Shown one piece after another: positions 12,614-22,744 of a stretch of DNA of 64,000 nt. Under the pieces are notes generated by a model, which was given only the letters and a program-made list of their open reading frames with translations, was not told where the DNA came from and did no database searches. The position numbers were made by a program, and so were the translations under genes. Each line of letters opens with the position of its first letter. The first letter of the stretch is position 1. Origin of the DNA: Novosphingobium sediminicola (GTDB taxonomy: Bacteria > Pseudomonadota > Alphaproteobacteria > Sphingomonadales > Sphingomonadaceae); the NCBI RefSeq assembly GCF_014196525.1, contig NZ_JACIDX010000005.1, forward strand, positions 186,001 to 250,000. The letters run 5' to 3'.

Positions 12614-13779
12614 CAGGCAATGCTCTCAATGAATTTCGTGAAAAGATAAAAGCTGTCCATCGGCCCCGGCGAGGCTTCGGGGTGATACTGCACCGAGAAG
12701 GCTTTCTTGCCCGTGATCTCGATGCCGCAGTTCGAACCGTCAAACAGCGACTTGTGGGTTTCCACCACGCCTTCGGGCAAGCTGGCCGCATCCACCGCGA
12801 AACCGTGGTTCATACTGGTGATTTCCACCACACCCTCGGCCATGCGCTTGACCGGGTGGTTCGCGCCGCGATGGCCCTGATGCATCTTGATGGTCTTGGC
12901 GCCGGCGGCCAGCGCCAGCATCTGGTGACCAAGGCAGATGCCGAAGATCGGCATGCCCTGATCGAGCAGCGCCTTGATGACCGGCACGGCGTAAACGCCC
13001 GTGGCCGCCGGATCGCCGGGGCCGTTGGACAGGAACACGCCATCGGGCTTGAGGCCGAGGATGACATCAAGCGGCGTTTCCGCCGGAACCACCGTCACAG
13101 TCGCACCAGCGGCGACCAGATTGCGGAAGATGTTGTCCTTGGCGCCGAAATCCATCGCCACGACATGCGGCCGCGGATCGTGGGGCGAACGGCCATAGCC
13201 CTTGCCCAGATGCCAGACGCTGCCTTCCCAGTTTTCCTGCCCCTTGCGCGACACGATCTTGGCCAGATCCATGCCTTCAAGGCCGGGCCACTGCTGCGCC
13301 TTGGCCAGCAGCGCGGGAATGTCGAATTCGCCCGCCTCATTATAGGCGATGACGGCATTGGGCGCGCCCGAGAGGCGGATGCGGCGCGTCAGGGCACGGG
13401 TGTCGAGCCCTGCGATGCCGATCTTGCCCTTGGCCTTCATCCAGGCGTCGAAACGGCCTTCGGAGCGGAAGTTGGAAGGGTTGGTCACGTCTTCGCGCAC
13501 GATGCAGCCAACGGCGCCGTCAACGGCGGCCTCGTTGTCTTCATGGTTCACGCCGACATTACCGATGTGGGGGAACGTAAAGGTGACGATCTGGCCAGCA
13601 TAGCTGGGATCGGTCATGATTTCCTGATAGCCGGTGATCGAAGTGTTGAAACACACTTCACCTACGGCGCTGCCTTGCGCGCCAAATCCTCGGCCCCAGG
13701 CGACATAACCATCGGCCAGTACCAGGACGGCAGTGGCGCCAACTGGTTTAGGCGCAAGCGAAGGGGCGGGGTCTGCCAT
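12613..13779 (-). CDS. carA: Carbamoyl-phosphate synthase small (glutaminase) subunit
   Basis: Hydrolyses glutamine and channels ammonia to CarB. 388 residues: an N-terminal CPSase_sm domain ([33 protein letters not shown]) and a C-terminal class I glutamine amidotransferase domain with the nucleophile Cys in [10 protein letters not shown] and the catalytic His/Glu in [13 protein letters not shown] 13779 follows GGAG seven bases upstream; an in-frame extension of 25 codons is open but reads through the promoter region. Divergent from the yqeY-dnaG-rpoD block. Confidence 0.97.
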
Positions 13780-13935
13780 GGGGGCGCTCCGTGAGAAGTT
13801 TTCAACAATGGGTGCTAAGGCCCGCCCGCTAGACCCCATACCCTTATCCGTCAACCTATCAAAACCGGAAAAATCCCGCTAGGGTTATCCGCCAAGCCGC
13901 GAAATGCGCAAAACTCCACGGGAAAGTTTAGAAAA

Positions 13936-14388
13936 ATGATCCGCGATTCGATTAAGGCCGCGCAGGTGGCCGCCATGAAATCGGGCGACAAGCCCCGCCT
14001 TGCAGCCGTCCGCCTCATTCTGGCCAAGCTGAAGGACAAGGATATCGAACTGCGCACGGCCAGCAGCATTCCCGATGACGATGTGATCGTGACCGATGTG
14101 CTGCAAAAGATGGTGAAACAGCGCCGCGAATCGATCACCATGTATGAACAGGGTGGCCGCCCCGAGCTGGCCGCCGCCGAAGCCGCCGAGGTCGCGGTGA
14201 TCGAGGACTTCCTGCCCGCGCAGATGAGCGAGGACGAGGTCAAGGCCGCGATTGAGACTATCAAGGCCGAAGTGGGCGCGAGCAGCATCAAGGATATGGG
14301 CAAGGTTGTTGGCGCCCTCAAGGCCAAGCACGGCACCCAGATCGACATGGGCAAGGCCAGCGCACTGGTGAAGGCGGCTCTGGCGTAA
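13936..14388 (+). CDS. yqeY: GatB/YqeY domain protein
   Basis: A 150-residue protein made only of the YqeY domain, which in the GatB subunit of tRNA amidotransferase contacts tRNA. Visible features are MIRDSIKAAQVAAMKSGDK, RLAAVRLILAKLKDKDIE, and the C-terminal segment MGKVVGALKAKHGTQIDMGK. Its exact role as a free-standing protein is not known; binding to tRNA is inferred from the domain. One base separates it from dnaG, an arrangement common in proteobacteria, where this gene lies with primase and the housekeeping sigma factor. Confidence 0.93.
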   Translation: MIRDSIKAAQVAAMKSGDKPRLAAVRLILAKLKDKDIELRTASSIPDDDVIVTDVLQKMVKQRRESITMYEQGGRPELAAAEAAEVAVIEDFLPAQMSEDEVKAAIETIKAEVGASSIKDMGKVVGALKAKHGTQIDMGKASALVKAALA

Positions 14389-14389
14389 A

Positions 14390-16297
14390 ATGAGTCTTTC
14401 GCCCCAGTTCCTTGATGAATTGCGCAGCCGGATCACGCTGTCCGCCGTGATCGGCCGGACCGAGCGCGTGACCAAGGCGGGGCGCGAGTTCAAGGCCTGT
14501 TGCCCGTTTCACCACGAAAAGACGCCCAGCTTCACCATCAATGATGAAAAGGGCTTCTATCACTGCTTTGGCTGCGGGGCGCATGGCGATGTCATCCGCT
14601 GGATGACCGATCAGCGCGGCCTGTCCTTTATGGATGCGGTGAAACAACTGGCCGAGGAGGCGGGGATGGAAGTCCCCGCCCCCGACCCAAGGCAGGCCCA
14701 GCGCGCGGAAAAGCAGAAGAGCCTGCATGATGTGATGGGCGCGGCGCAGGCGTTTTTTGTGGACCAGCTGGCCAGCCCCGAGGGCGGTCAGGCACGCTCC
14801 TATCTGGCCTCGCGCGGGTTCTCCGCCGCCGTGTGCCGCGAATTCGGCTTTGGCTATGCGCCGGAGGGGCGTCAGGCGTTGAAAGGCGCTTTGGGCCAAT
14901 TCCCCGAACCGATGCTGATCGAGGGCGGCCTGCGCATCGTGGTCGAGGACAAGGAGCCGTATGACCGGTTCCGGGGCCGCCTGATGCTGCCCATCCACGA
15001 TCCGCGCGGGCGGGTGATTGCCTTTGGCGGGCGCATTCTGGCCACGCACAAGACCGATGCGCCCAAATATCTGAACTCGCCCGACACGCCTTTGTTCGAC
15101 AAGGGGCGCACGCTGTATAACCACCATCGCGCCTCGCCTGCCTCGCGGCAATCGGGGCGGATCATTGTGGTCGAAGGCTATATGGACGTGATCGCGCTGG
15201 CGGCGGCGGGGTTTCACGACGCGGTGGCCCCGCTGGGCACCGCGCTGACCGAGACGCAGATCGAGATGATCTGGCGCATGGTGGCGATGCCGGTGCTGTG
15301 TTTCGACGGCGATGCGGCGGGGCAAAGGGCGGCGATGCGCGCCGTGACGCGCGCCCTGCCCTTGCTGCGGCCCGGCCACTCCCTGCGCATCGTGCGTATG
15401 CCGCAGGGGCAGGACCCCGACGACCTGATCAAGGCGCGTGGCCCCGCCGCGATGGAAGAAGTGCTGGCGGGCGCGCAAAGCCTGCTCGACACATTGTGGC
15501 AATTCGAAATGGATGCCGCCCCTGCGGGCAGCCCCGAGGAAAAGGCGGGCCTCAAGGCGCGGCTGATGGCCCATGTCGACACGATTGCCGACAATGACAT
15601 CAAGGCGCTCTATCGGCGCGATCTGCTCGAACGCTTTTCCGCTTTCGCCTTTCCCCGGCGCGAGGATAGCCGTCCGCCATGGCAACCGCGCCAGCCTTTT
15701 CAAAAGCAGCAGCGCGGCGGGCGTTTCGGACGCGACATCCCCCCGCCCCTGCCCCACGAGGAAACCACGCAAAGGCTGCAACGCCCCGCCAACCCGTTCC
15801 GCGCCGCCACAATCGAGGCGGTGCTGGCGGGCCTGATCCGCATGCCCGGCGAAATCGCCCGCCATGCCAGCCTGCTGGCGCGTCTGGCGCAGGAGGATGC
15901 GCGGTGCGATGCGCTGCTTGATGCGCTTGATGATGGCGCCCCCCTTGAAAGCGCCGCCATCGGCACCATCTTGGCGGAGAAAGGCTTAACGCCTCCCGAC
16001 ACCACTGCACGTCCCGGTATGGAATTTGCTTTCCTTTGCGAATCGGGGGAAGGCGCCAAAGGGCAATTGTCCGACGTGCTTTGCGTGCTGGCGGAAAAGC
16101 CGATGGTGGAGGCCGCCTTGGCCCAAACCCGCGAAAGCGGCGAGGTGACCGAGGAAAGTTGGGCAGAACAGCAAAGATTGTTGGCGCGTTTGCGCGATTT
16201 GGAAAAAAGAGAGCTGGATTTGAAGGCGCGACTCGGCCAAATGGCGGTTGCACAGGATAATGCTGCGGCGGCATCGCCCGATGCCGCGCACCTCTAG
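14390..16297 (+). CDS. dnaG: DNA primase
   Basis: Synthesises RNA primers at the replication fork. 635 residues in the standard order: N-terminal zinc-binding domain with CPFHHEKTPSF and HCFGCGAHGD (the CHCC zinc site); the RNA polymerase core with the TOPRIM metal residues in VVEGYMDVIALAAAG and CFDGDAAGQRAAMRA; and a C-terminal helicase-interaction region from about 430. The linker after the TOPRIM domain is Arg/Gln/Pro-rich. The stop TAG is directly followed by the rpoD ATG, so dnaG and rpoD lie in one macromolecular-synthesis operon, here with yqeY in the place often held by rpsU. Confidence 0.97.
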   Translation: MSLSPQFLDELRSRITLSAVIGRTERVTKAGREFKACCPFHHEKTPSFTINDEKGFYHCFGCGAHGDVIRWMTDQRGLSFMDAVKQLAEEAGMEVPAPDPRQAQRAEKQKSLHDVMGAAQAFFVDQLASPEGGQARSYLASRGFSAAVCREFGFGYAPEGRQALKGALGQFPEPMLIEGGLRIVVEDKEPYDRFRGRLMLPIHDPRGRVIAFGGRILATHKTDAPKYLNSPDTPLFDKGRTLYNHHRASPASRQSGRIIVVEGYMDVIALAAAGFHDAVAPLGTALTETQIEMIWRMVAMPVLCFDGDAAGQRAAMRAVTRALPLLRPGHSLRIVRMPQGQDPDDLIKARGPAAMEEVLAGAQSLLDTLWQFEMDAAPAGSPEEKAGLKARLMAHVDTIADNDIKALYRRDLLERFSAFAFPRREDSRPPWQPRQPFQKQQRGGRFGRDIPPPLPHEETTQRLQRPANPFRAATIEAVLAGLIRMPGEIARHASLLARLAQEDARCDALLDALDDGAPLESAAIGTILAEKGLTPPDTTARPGMEFAFLCESGEGAKGQLSDVLCVLAEKPMVEAALAQTRESGEVTEESWAEQQRLLARLRDLEKRELDLKARLGQMAVAQDNAAAASPDAAHL

Positions 16298-18343
16298 ATG
16301 GCGTATAGGATGGACGAAGAGATTTCTGGCGCGGACATGTCGGATGGCGGCAAGGGCGAAGGCGGCGACGCTCCCCTGATCGACCTCAATGAAGCCTCGA
16401 TCAAGAAGCTGATCGCCCGCGCCAAGCGCCGCGGCATCATCACCTATGACGAATTGAACGAGGCGCTGCCTCAGGACCAGTTCTCGAACGATCAGATCGA
16501 GGACATCATGGCCGCCATCAGCGAGATGGGCGTCAACATCGTGGAAAGCGATGAGGATGCCGCCGAGCCCGATGACAATGCCGCCGATGATGTCGACGAT
16601 TCCGATTCGACGATGTCCGACCGCCCGGCCATCGAAAAGAAGAAGGAAACGGTCGAGCGGACCGATGACCCTGTGCGCATGTATCTGCGCGAAATGGGTG
16701 CGGTCGAACTGCTGAGCCGCGAAGGCGAAATCGCCATCGCCAAGCGGATCGAGGCCGGTCGCGACACGATGATTCTGGGCCTGTGCGAAAGCCCGATCAC
16801 CTTCCACGCCATCATCCAGTGGTCCGAAGCGCTCAACAATGGCGAAATGCAGCTGCGCGAGATCCTCGATCTCGACGCGATGCTTTCCAAAGAGCCGCAG
16901 CCGGAAAACCTCTCGGAAGACGGCGAAGAAGCCGATGGCGAGATTTCCGAAGCCACCGCCGGCCCTTCCTTCAAGGAGGAAGAGGACATCGAGGAAACCG
17001 AGTCCGCCGACGAGGAGGATGAGGACGGCATCGAGCGCCGCGCCAAGCGCCCCGTTGAGGAAGAGGAAGAGGATAACACCCTCTCGCTCGCCCAGATGGA
17101 AGCGCAGCTCAAGCCCGAAGCGCTGGAGAAGTTCGCCCTCATCACCGACCTGTTCTACAGCTTTGAAAAGGCGCAGGCAGAGCGGCTGGAATACATGGCC
17201 GTCGGCAATGACTATCCGGCGGACAAGGAACGCACCTATCAGCAATTGCGCGAAGACCTGACCGCGCAGGTGGAAAGCGTGCAGTTCCATGGCCAGAAGA
17301 TCGAATATCTGGTCGATAACCTCTATGCCTTCAACCGCCGGTTGACGGCGCTTGGTGGCCAGATGCTGCGCCTTGCCGAGCGTCACAAGGTCAGCCGCAA
17401 GGACTTCCTTGAAGCCTATGTGGGCCGCGAGCTGGACGATAACTGGCTGGCCAGCGTTCAGGGCAAGGACAAGAAGTGGACGGCCTTTGCCGTCAACGAA
17501 GGCGACGCGGTCGAACGCATCCGTGCCGAGGTTTCGGACATTGCCAGCAACACCGGCATGGCTCTGCCCGAATTCCGCCGCATCGTGAACATGGTGCAAA
17601 AGGGCGAACGCGAGGCCCGCATCGCCAAGAAGGAAATGGTGGAAGCCAACCTTCGCCTCGTGATCTCGATTGCCAAGAAGTACACGAACCGCGGGTTGCA
17701 ATTCCTTGATCTTATTCAGGAAGGCAACATCGGCCTGATGAAGGCGGTCGACAAGTTCGAATACCGTCGCGGCTACAAGTTCAGCACCTATGCGACCTGG
17801 TGGATCCGTCAGGCCATCACGCGCAGCATCGCCGATCAGGCGCGCACGATCCGTATTCCGGTGCATATGATCGAGACGATCAACAAGCTGGTGCGCACCA
17901 GCCGCCAGTTCCTGCACGAGCAGGGCCGCGAGCCTACGCCGGAAGAAATGGCCGAGCGCCTGAGCATGCCGCTCGAAAAGGTGCGCAAGGTGATGAAGAT
18001 CGCCAAGGAGCCGATCTCCCTTGAAACGCCGATCGGCGACGAGGAAGATTCGCATCTGGGCGATTTCATTGAGGACAAGAACGCGATCATCCCCGTCGAT
18101 GCCGCGATTCAGTCCAACCTGAAGGAAACCGTCACCCGCGTGCTGGCATCGCTGACGCCGCGCGAGGAGCGCGTGCTGCGTATGCGTTTCGGCATCGGCA
18201 TGAACACCGACCACACTTTGGAAGAAGTGGGCCAGCAGTTCAGCGTGACGCGCGAACGTATCCGCCAGATCGAAGCCAAGGCGCTGCGCAAACTCAAGCA
18301 CCCGAGCCGGTCACGCAAGATGCGGTCGTTCCTCGACCAATAA
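16298..18343 (+). CDS. rpoD: RNA polymerase primary sigma factor (sigma-70)
   Basis: Directs RNA polymerase to housekeeping promoters. 681 residues: region 1.1 at the N-terminus ([20 protein letters not shown]); a long, very acidic non-conserved insertion between regions 1.2 and 2.1, about 200-260 ([20 protein letters not shown]); region 2 with [16 protein letters not shown] and the -10-recognising [14 protein letters not shown]; and region 4 with [20 protein letters not shown] for -35 recognition. ATG 16298 abuts the dnaG stop; a second in-frame ATG at 16310 is equally usable since neither has a clear ribosome-binding site. Heat-inducible promoters for this gene are often inside dnaG; none is evident here. 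Confidence 0.98.
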   Translation: MAYRMDEEISGADMSDGGKGEGGDAPLIDLNEASIKKLIARAKRRGIITYDELNEALPQDQFSNDQIEDIMAAISEMGVNIVESDEDAAEPDDNAADDVDDSDSTMSDRPAIEKKKETVERTDDPVRMYLREMGAVELLSREGEIAIAKRIEAGRDTMILGLCESPITFHAIIQWSEALNNGEMQLREILDLDAMLSKEPQPENLSEDGEEADGEISEATAGPSFKEEEDIEETESADEEDEDGIERRAKRPVEEEEEDNTLSLAQMEAQLKPEALEKFALITDLFYSFEKAQAERLEYMAVGNDYPADKERTYQQLREDLTAQVESVQFHGQKIEYLVDNLYAFNRRLTALGGQMLRLAERHKVSRKDFLEAYVGRELDDNWLASVQGKDKKWTAFAVNEGDAVERIRAEVSDIASNTGMALPEFRRIVNMVQKGEREARIAKKEMVEANLRLVISIAKKYTNRGLQFLDLIQEGNIGLMKAVDKFEYRRGYKFSTYATWWIRQAITRSIADQARTIRIPVHMIETINKLVRTSRQFLHEQGREPTPEEMAERLSMPLEKVRKVMKIAKEPISLETPIGDEEDSHLGDFIEDKNAIIPVDAAIQSNLKETVTRVLASLTPREERVLRMRFGIGMNTDHTLEEVGQQFSVTRERIRQIEAKALRKLKHPSRSRKMRSFLDQ

Positions 18344-18361
18344 TTGCGGAAATCTTGATGC

Positions 18362-18399
18362 AAAAGGGCGCGATTCTATTGGGAATCGCGCCCTTTTTT
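18362..18399 (+). terminator. rpoD terminator
   Basis: Perfect 15-bp stem AAAAGGGCGCGATTC (18362-18376) with GAATCGCGCCCTTTT (18383-18397), TATTGG loop, followed by more T residues. Classical intrinsic terminator 18 bases after rpoD. Confidence 0.92.
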
Positions 18400-18425
18400 G
18401 TAAAAACGCGATGGATAGCGGCGCC

Positions 18426-18513
18426 GCAAATGCTGCCAAGGTGCAAACCAGCCACCAACGTCGCAAAACTGCCACTTTTGGCCCCTGTTGGGGGTGGCCA
18501 TGGCGCAGTTTGA
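18426..18513. repeat. Iterated GCAAA-N3/4-GCCA motif and nested hairpin upstream of rpiB-glyA
   Basis: Three direct copies are visible: GCAAATGCTGCCA (18426-18438), GCAAACCAGCCAC (18443-18455) and GCAAAACTGCCAC (18463-18475), at 17- and 20-base steps, plus an inverted related copy at 18500-18513 (complement TCAAACTGCGCCAT). The third and inverted copies form an outer stem AAACTGC/GCAGTTT (18466-18472 with 18505-18511); inside it CCCC-TGTT-GGGG and GCCAC/GTGGC can pair. The block lies between the rpoD terminator and the rpiB start. It may be a set of operator sites or a structured leader. Confidence 0.5.
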
Positions 18514-18559
18514 CGCCTAAGGAGCCGCCAAGACGACTCTAGTGGAACGAGCCAGACCC

Positions 18560-18997
18560 ATGAAAATCGCTATCGCATCCGACCACGCCGCCGTTGCCTT
18601 CAAGGCCGAACTCGCCCAGTTCCTGCGCGACGAAGGCCATGAGGTCAGCGACCTTGGCCCCGAAACCGAGGACCGGGTGGATTATCCCGACTATGGTTAC
18701 AAGCTGGCCGAGGCGGTGGCATCGGGCGCGGCGGAATTTGGCGTGGCCCTGTGCGGCAGCGGCATCGGCATTTCGATCGCCGTCAACCGCCACCCGGCTC
18801 TGCGCTGCGCGCTGGTGGGCGAGCCGCTCTCGGCTGCCCTTGCCCGCGAACATAACAATGCCAATGCCATCGCCATGGGCGCGCGCCTGACCGGCGTTGA
18901 TATGGCCAAGGCCTGCCTCACCGCATTCCTCAGCACTGATTTCGGCGGCGGCCGCCACACCGGCCGCGTCGAAAAGCTGACCAACCCCACCTTCTGA
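18560..18997 (+). CDS. rpiB: Ribose-5-phosphate isomerase B
   Basis: Interconverts ribose 5-phosphate and ribulose 5-phosphate. 145 residues of the RpiB/LacA/LacB family: MKIAIASDHAAVAFKAEL, DLGPETEDRVDYPDYG, and the active-site Cys/Gly motif ALCGSGIGISIAVNR, followed by AREHNNANAIAMGAR. The start is the family Met at 18560. It lies 21 bases ahead of glyA, so they are very likely co-transcribed, a pairing commonly seen in alphaproteobacteria together with nrdR. Confidence 0.96.
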   Translation: MKIAIASDHAAVAFKAELAQFLRDEGHEVSDLGPETEDRVDYPDYGYKLAEAVASGAAEFGVALCGSGIGISIAVNRHPALRCALVGEPLSAALAREHNNANAIAMGARLTGVDMAKACLTAFLSTDFGGGRHTGRVEKLTNPTF

Positions 18998-19018
18998 TCC
19001 CCAAAAGGACAAGCCACC

Positions 19019-20317
19019 ATGACCGATATTCGCCCCGACGATTTCTTCACCGGCACGCTGTCTGATCGCGATCCCGTGATCGCTGGCTGGATCAACAAGG
19101 AACTGGGCCGTCAGCAGGACAAGATCGAGCTGATCGCCAGCGAGAACATCTGCTCGACCGCCGTGCTGGAAGCGGCCGGTTCGATCCTGACCAACAAGTA
19201 TGCCGAGGGGTATCCGGGCCGTCGCTATTATGGCGGCTGCGAATATGTCGATGAAATCGAAGCGATTGCCATCGACCGCGCCAAGGAATTGTTCGGCGCC
19301 GCATTCGCCAATGTGCAGCCCAATTCGGGCAGCCAGATGAACCAGGCCGTGTTCCTCGCGCTCTTGACGCCGGGCGACACGTTCATGGGCCTGGACCTGA
19401 ACTCGGGCGGCCACCTCACCCACGGTTCGCCGGTGAACATGAGCGGCAAGTGGTTCAACGTGGTGCCTTACGGCGTGCGTGAGGACAACCAGCTCATCGA
19501 CATGGACGAGGTTGCCCGCATCGCTCGCGAGTGCAAGCCCAAGCTGATCGTCTGCGGCGGCACGGCCTATTCGCGCGAATGGGACTGGGCCGGTTTCCGC
19601 ACGATTGCCGATGAAGTGGGCGCCTATCTGCTGGCCGACATGAGCCACATTTCGGGTCTGGTTGCCGGCGGCGCGCATCCCTCGCCGGTGCCTTTCGCCC
19701 ATGTGACCACCACCACCACGCACAAGTCGCTGCGCGGTCCGCGTTCGGGCATCATCCTGTCCAACGACGAGGCGATTGCAAAGAAGCTGAACTCGGCGAT
19801 CTTCCCCGGCCTGCAGGGCGGCCCGCTGATGCACATCATCGCGGCCAAGGCGGTTGCTTTTGGTGAGGCGCTCCAGCCTTCGTTCAAGGCCTATGCGGCC
19901 CAGATCAAGGCGAACGCCAAGGCTCTGGCCGCCTCGCTACAGGCTGAAGGTCTGGGCATCGTGTCAGGCGGCACCGACAACCACCTGATGCTGGTTGACT
20001 TGCGCCCCTATGGCGCCAAGGGCAAGCATGCGGAAAAGGCGCTCGACCGTGCCAGCATCACCTGCAACAAAAACTCGATCCCCTTCGACGACGAAAAGCC
20101 CCTGCTGACCAGCGGCATCCGTCTGGGGACCCCCGCCGGGACCACCCGTGGTTTCCGCGAGGAAGAGTTCACCCAGATCGGCAAGTGGATTGCGCAAGTG
20201 GTTGACGGACTGCGCAAGAATGGCCCCGAAGGCGATGCGCAGGTTGAAGCCCGCGTGGCCGCTGAAGTCGCCGAAATGTGCGCCCGCTTCCCGATCTATC
20301 CCAAGCTGGGCTACTGA
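19019..20317 (+). CDS. glyA: Serine hydroxymethyltransferase
   Basis: Converts serine and tetrahydrofolate to glycine and 5,10-methylene-tetrahydrofolate, the main one-carbon source. 432 residues. The PLP-binding lysine is in [15 protein letters not shown]; other family landmarks are [36 protein letters not shown], and [10 protein letters not shown] near the C-terminus. AAAAGGA precedes the ATG. nrdR follows after three bases. Confidence 0.98.
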   Translation: MTDIRPDDFFTGTLSDRDPVIAGWINKELGRQQDKIELIASENICSTAVLEAAGSILTNKYAEGYPGRRYYGGCEYVDEIEAIAIDRAKELFGAAFANVQPNSGSQMNQAVFLALLTPGDTFMGLDLNSGGHLTHGSPVNMSGKWFNVVPYGVREDNQLIDMDEVARIARECKPKLIVCGGTAYSREWDWAGFRTIADEVGAYLLADMSHISGLVAGGAHPSPVPFAHVTTTTTHKSLRGPRSGIILSNDEAIAKKLNSAIFPGLQGGPLMHIIAAKAVAFGEALQPSFKAYAAQIKANAKALAASLQAEGLGIVSGGTDNHLMLVDLRPYGAKGKHAEKALDRASITCNKNSIPFDDEKPLLTSGIRLGTPAGTTRGFREEEFTQIGKWIAQVVDGLRKNGPEGDAQVEARVAAEVAEMCARFPIYPKLGY

Positions 20318-20320
20318 TCC

Positions 20321-20785
20321 TTGCGCTGTCCGTTCTGCGCCTGTGACAACACGCAGGTGAAAGATTCGCGCCCGACGGAGGACAATACGTCCATCCGTCG
20401 GCGCCGACAGTGCGAAGGCTGCGGCGCGCGTTTCACCACGTTTGAACGGGTGCAACTGCGCGAGATCACCGTGGTGAAAAGCAACGATCAGCGCGAACCG
20501 TTTGACCGCGCCAAGATCGAGCAATCGGTCGCGCTGGCCTGTCGCAAACGCGGCATCGCGCAGGAACGGCTGGACCAGCTCGTTTCGGGTATCCAGCGCC
20601 AGATCGAAACGCTGGGCGACAGCGAAGTGCCGTCGAAGGCGATTGGCGAGATGGTGATGGAAGGGCTGCACGCGCTCGACAGCGTGGCCTATATCCGTTT
20701 TGCCAGCGTCTATCGCGACTTTTCCGAAGCGCGCGATTTCGAGGAATTTGCCGGCAACGTGCGTGATGCGGGGCAGAAGAAATGA
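20321..20785 (+). CDS. nrdR: Transcriptional repressor NrdR
   Basis: Represses ribonucleotide reductase genes in response to ATP/dATP. 154 residues: N-terminal zinc ribbon [17 protein letters not shown] paired with [13 protein letters not shown], then an ATP-cone from about 49 ([20 protein letters not shown]). The start codon is TTG at 20321, forced because the family begins MRCPFC and no ATG is available between here and the glyA stop. It overlaps trmJ by four bases (ATGA). Confidence 0.97.
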   Translation: MRCPFCACDNTQVKDSRPTEDNTSIRRRRQCEGCGARFTTFERVQLREITVVKSNDQREPFDRAKIEQSVALACRKRGIAQERLDQLVSGIQRQIETLGDSEVPSKAIGEMVMEGLHALDSVAYIRFASVYRDFSEARDFEEFAGNVRDAGQKK

Positions 20786-21555
20786 AACCTGTCATCGTTC
20801 TTGTCCGCCCGCAACTGGGCGAGAATATCGGCAAGGCGGCGCGCGCCATGCTCAATTTCGGCCTTGTCGAAATGCGGCTGGTCAGCCCACGTGATGGCTG
20901 GCCCAACCCCAGCGCGGGGCCTGCTGCGGCGGGCGCCGACATCGTGCTGGAACAGGCGCAGGTGTTCGAAACGCTGGCCGAGGCGGTGGCCGATTGCCCG
21001 CATGTCTATGCCACCACGGTCCGCAAGCGCGGCGTGACCAAGCCGGTGCTGACGCCCGAGGCCGCCACGCGCGAAATCCATGCTCAGCCGGGGCGCAGCG
21101 CGATCATCTTTGGCCCCGAGCGTTCTGGGCTGGAAACCGATGATGTGGCGCTGGCCCGCGCGATCATCACCGTGCCGATCAATCCCGAATTTGGCTCACT
21201 CAATCTGGCGCAGGCGGTGATCCTGTGCGCCTATGAGTGGTCGAAGGGTGTCGCACTGGAGCAGCCCCCGGTCGAGGAAATCCTGCCCCCTGCCCCGCAG
21301 GAAGAGCTGGAAGGGTTGATCAACCATCTCGACAGCCTGCTGGAGCCGCGCGGCTATTATTTCCCCGAGGCGCGGGCCGATGCCACGCGGCGCACCTTGC
21401 GCACCATGCTGACCAAACCGGCGTGGAACCATCTGGAAGTGCGCACGATGCGCGGGGTTCTCTCCGCCCTGATGCGCCAGCCCGGCGTGCCGCCGCCGCC
21501 GCGGGTGAAGCCCGCACCCAAGCCGAAAGACGAATCCGGCAACACGGGGGATTGA
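20782..21555 (+). CDS. trmJ: tRNA (cytidine/uridine-2'-O-)-methyltransferase TrmJ-like
   Basis: A SPOUT-class RNA 2'-O-methyltransferase; the closest family is TrmJ, which modifies position 32 of tRNA. 257 residues with the family start [20 protein letters not shown] and the SAM-binding knot [12 protein letters not shown] and [20 protein letters not shown]. The C-terminal 70 residues are a Pro/Lys-rich tail beyond the catalytic domain. The start overlaps the nrdR stop, indicating translational coupling in the rpiB-glyA-nrdR-trmJ run. Exact target nucleotide is inferred. Confidence 0.9.
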   Translation: MKPVIVLVRPQLGENIGKAARAMLNFGLVEMRLVSPRDGWPNPSAGPAAAGADIVLEQAQVFETLAEAVADCPHVYATTVRKRGVTKPVLTPEAATREIHAQPGRSAIIFGPERSGLETDDVALARAIITVPINPEFGSLNLAQAVILCAYEWSKGVALEQPPVEEILPPAPQEELEGLINHLDSLLEPRGYYFPEARADATRRTLRTMLTKPAWNHLEVRTMRGVLSALMRQPGVPPPPRVKPAPKPKDESGNTGD

Positions 21556-21768
21556 CAAAATCCGTCATTCCCGCCAAGGGCGCCCCTTCACAAGGATGGC
21601 GCCCACCCGGCGCCGTATTCCATTGGCCCTGCATGTCCGGTGAAGCAGTGGCCGCCTGAAAGCCTTTGGCCTTCAGGGTGCGCGCCGGAACCTGTCGGTC
21701 AACTCTGATCGGCAACAGAAGGCACGAGGCATTCCGCCCCGCGCCATGAAGCAAATGTAAGGAAGACT
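21556..21768 (+). other. 213-base rpsD leader/intergenic region
   Basis: No gene is seen. A TTGACA at 21552-21557 lacks a matching -10. The stretch just downstream carries GGCGCC repeats, and CTGAA-AGCC-TTT-GGC-CTTCAG near 21657-21677 can form a small stem. Ribosomal protein S4 autoregulates its mRNA in some bacteria, but I cannot recognise a known S4 site here. Confidence 0.4.
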
Positions 21769-22380
21769 ATGTCGAAGCGTCATGCCTCGAAGTACAAGAT
21801 TGATCGCCGCCTTGGCGAAAACATCTGGGGCCGTCCCAAGTCGTCGGTGAACCGCCGTTCGTATGGCCCCGGCCAGCACGGCCAGCGCCGCAAGAGCAAG
21901 ATCTCGGACTTCGGCATCCAGCTGCGCGCCAAGCAGAAGCTCAAGGGCTACTATGGCGACATCACCGAAAAGCAGTTCAAGAGCACCTATCAGGAAGCGT
22001 CGCGCATGAAGGGCGACACCGGTCAGAACCTGATCGGCCTGCTGGAACAGCGTCTGGACGCCGTGGTGTACCGCTCGAAGTTCGCCCCCACCATCTTCTC
22101 GGCCCGTCAGGTCGTTTCGCACGGTCACATCTATGTGAACGGCGTGAAGTGCAACATCGCCTCGCGTCGCGTTCGCCCCGGCGACGTGATCAGCCTCGGC
22201 AAGAAGGCCAAGGAAATGGCCCTCATCGCTGAAGCTCAGGCTCTGCCCGAGCGCGAAGTGCCCGACTATGTGTCGCAGGACGCCGACAAGGTGACCTTCG
22301 TGCGCGTTCCCACGCTCGACGAAGTGCCCTATCCGGTGAAGATGGAACCGAATCTGGTCGTCGAATTCTATTCGCGCTAA
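21769..22380 (+). CDS. rpsD: 30S ribosomal protein S4
   Basis: Primary 16S rRNA-binding protein that nucleates assembly of the small subunit. 203 residues, typical alphaproteobacterial length. Contains [20 protein letters not shown] at the N-terminus and the S4 RNA-binding domain around 93-155 ([40 protein letters not shown]). Monocistronic, ending at a UUCG-loop terminator. Confidence 0.98.
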   Translation: MSKRHASKYKIDRRLGENIWGRPKSSVNRRSYGPGQHGQRRKSKISDFGIQLRAKQKLKGYYGDITEKQFKSTYQEASRMKGDTGQNLIGLLEQRLDAVVYRSKFAPTIFSARQVVSHGHIYVNGVKCNIASRRVRPGDVISLGKKAKEMALIAEAQALPEREVPDYVSQDADKVTFVRVPTLDEVPYPVKMEPNLVVEFYSR

Positions 22381-22406
22381 TTCGCGTTTCCTCGCGGAAC
22401 AGACAG

Positions 22407-22438
22407 AGGGTGGAGAGCTTCGGCTTTCCGCCCTTTTT
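22407..22438 (+). terminator. rpsD terminator with UUCG tetraloop
   Basis: Twelve-pair stem AGGGTGGAGAGC (22407-22418) with GCTTTCCGCCCT (22423-22434), including two G-U pairs, closed by the stable TTCG loop and followed by a T-rich tail. Confidence 0.9.
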
Positions 22439-22549
22439 CTTTTTCGTAACAAAGCTTTTCCGGCTCGTTTCTGTCATCAGATCGTCGCCTTGGTCCGTCA
22501 TTTCACCGCGATGAACGGAACCAACGCAAATCAGAATCGTATTGATGTC

Positions 22550-22744
22550 ATGAACAAGCTCTATCGTTATGTCACCGCCCACCGCGTGGGCAAATGGTAT
22601 CCCGATCTCGCCACGGCGCAGCGCTTTGCCTTTAAAATCGGCGCGGGATTCATGGCGGAAAAAAGCGGGCAGTTTTCCAGCTATCTGGGGACGAGGCTCG
22701 AGGTGCTGCTTCCGGATGGACAGGTGGTGGCCGCGGCGGCCTGA
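22550..22744 (+). CDS. Small uncharacterised protein, 64 aa
   Basis: Encodes MNKLYRYVTAHRVGKWYPDL followed by a helical stretch (TAQRFAFKIGAGFMAEKSG) and a beta-like end (RLEVLLPDGQVVAAAA). Codon use matches neighbouring genes. I do not recognise a family. ATG 22550 is chosen because the compact domain begins there; an in-frame ATG at 22511 and a GTG at 22490 would add a polar extension, and none of the three has a good ribosome-binding site. It ends just before the convergent end of the next gene, with no space between. Confidence 0.6.
   Translation: MNKLYRYVTAHRVGKWYPDLATAQRFAFKIGAGFMAEKSGQFSSYLGTRLEVLLPDGQVVAAAA

Noticed and set aside
15986..18301. A 771-codon minus-strand frame opposite rpoD
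   Set aside because: Antisense artefact; it also crosses the dnaG/rpoD junction, and its long hydrophobic runs come from the complement of the acidic sigma-factor codons.
21552..21557. TTGACA ahead of rpsD as a promoter
   Set aside because: No -10-like hexamer occurs at 15-19 bases downstream, and the site overlaps the trmJ stop codon.
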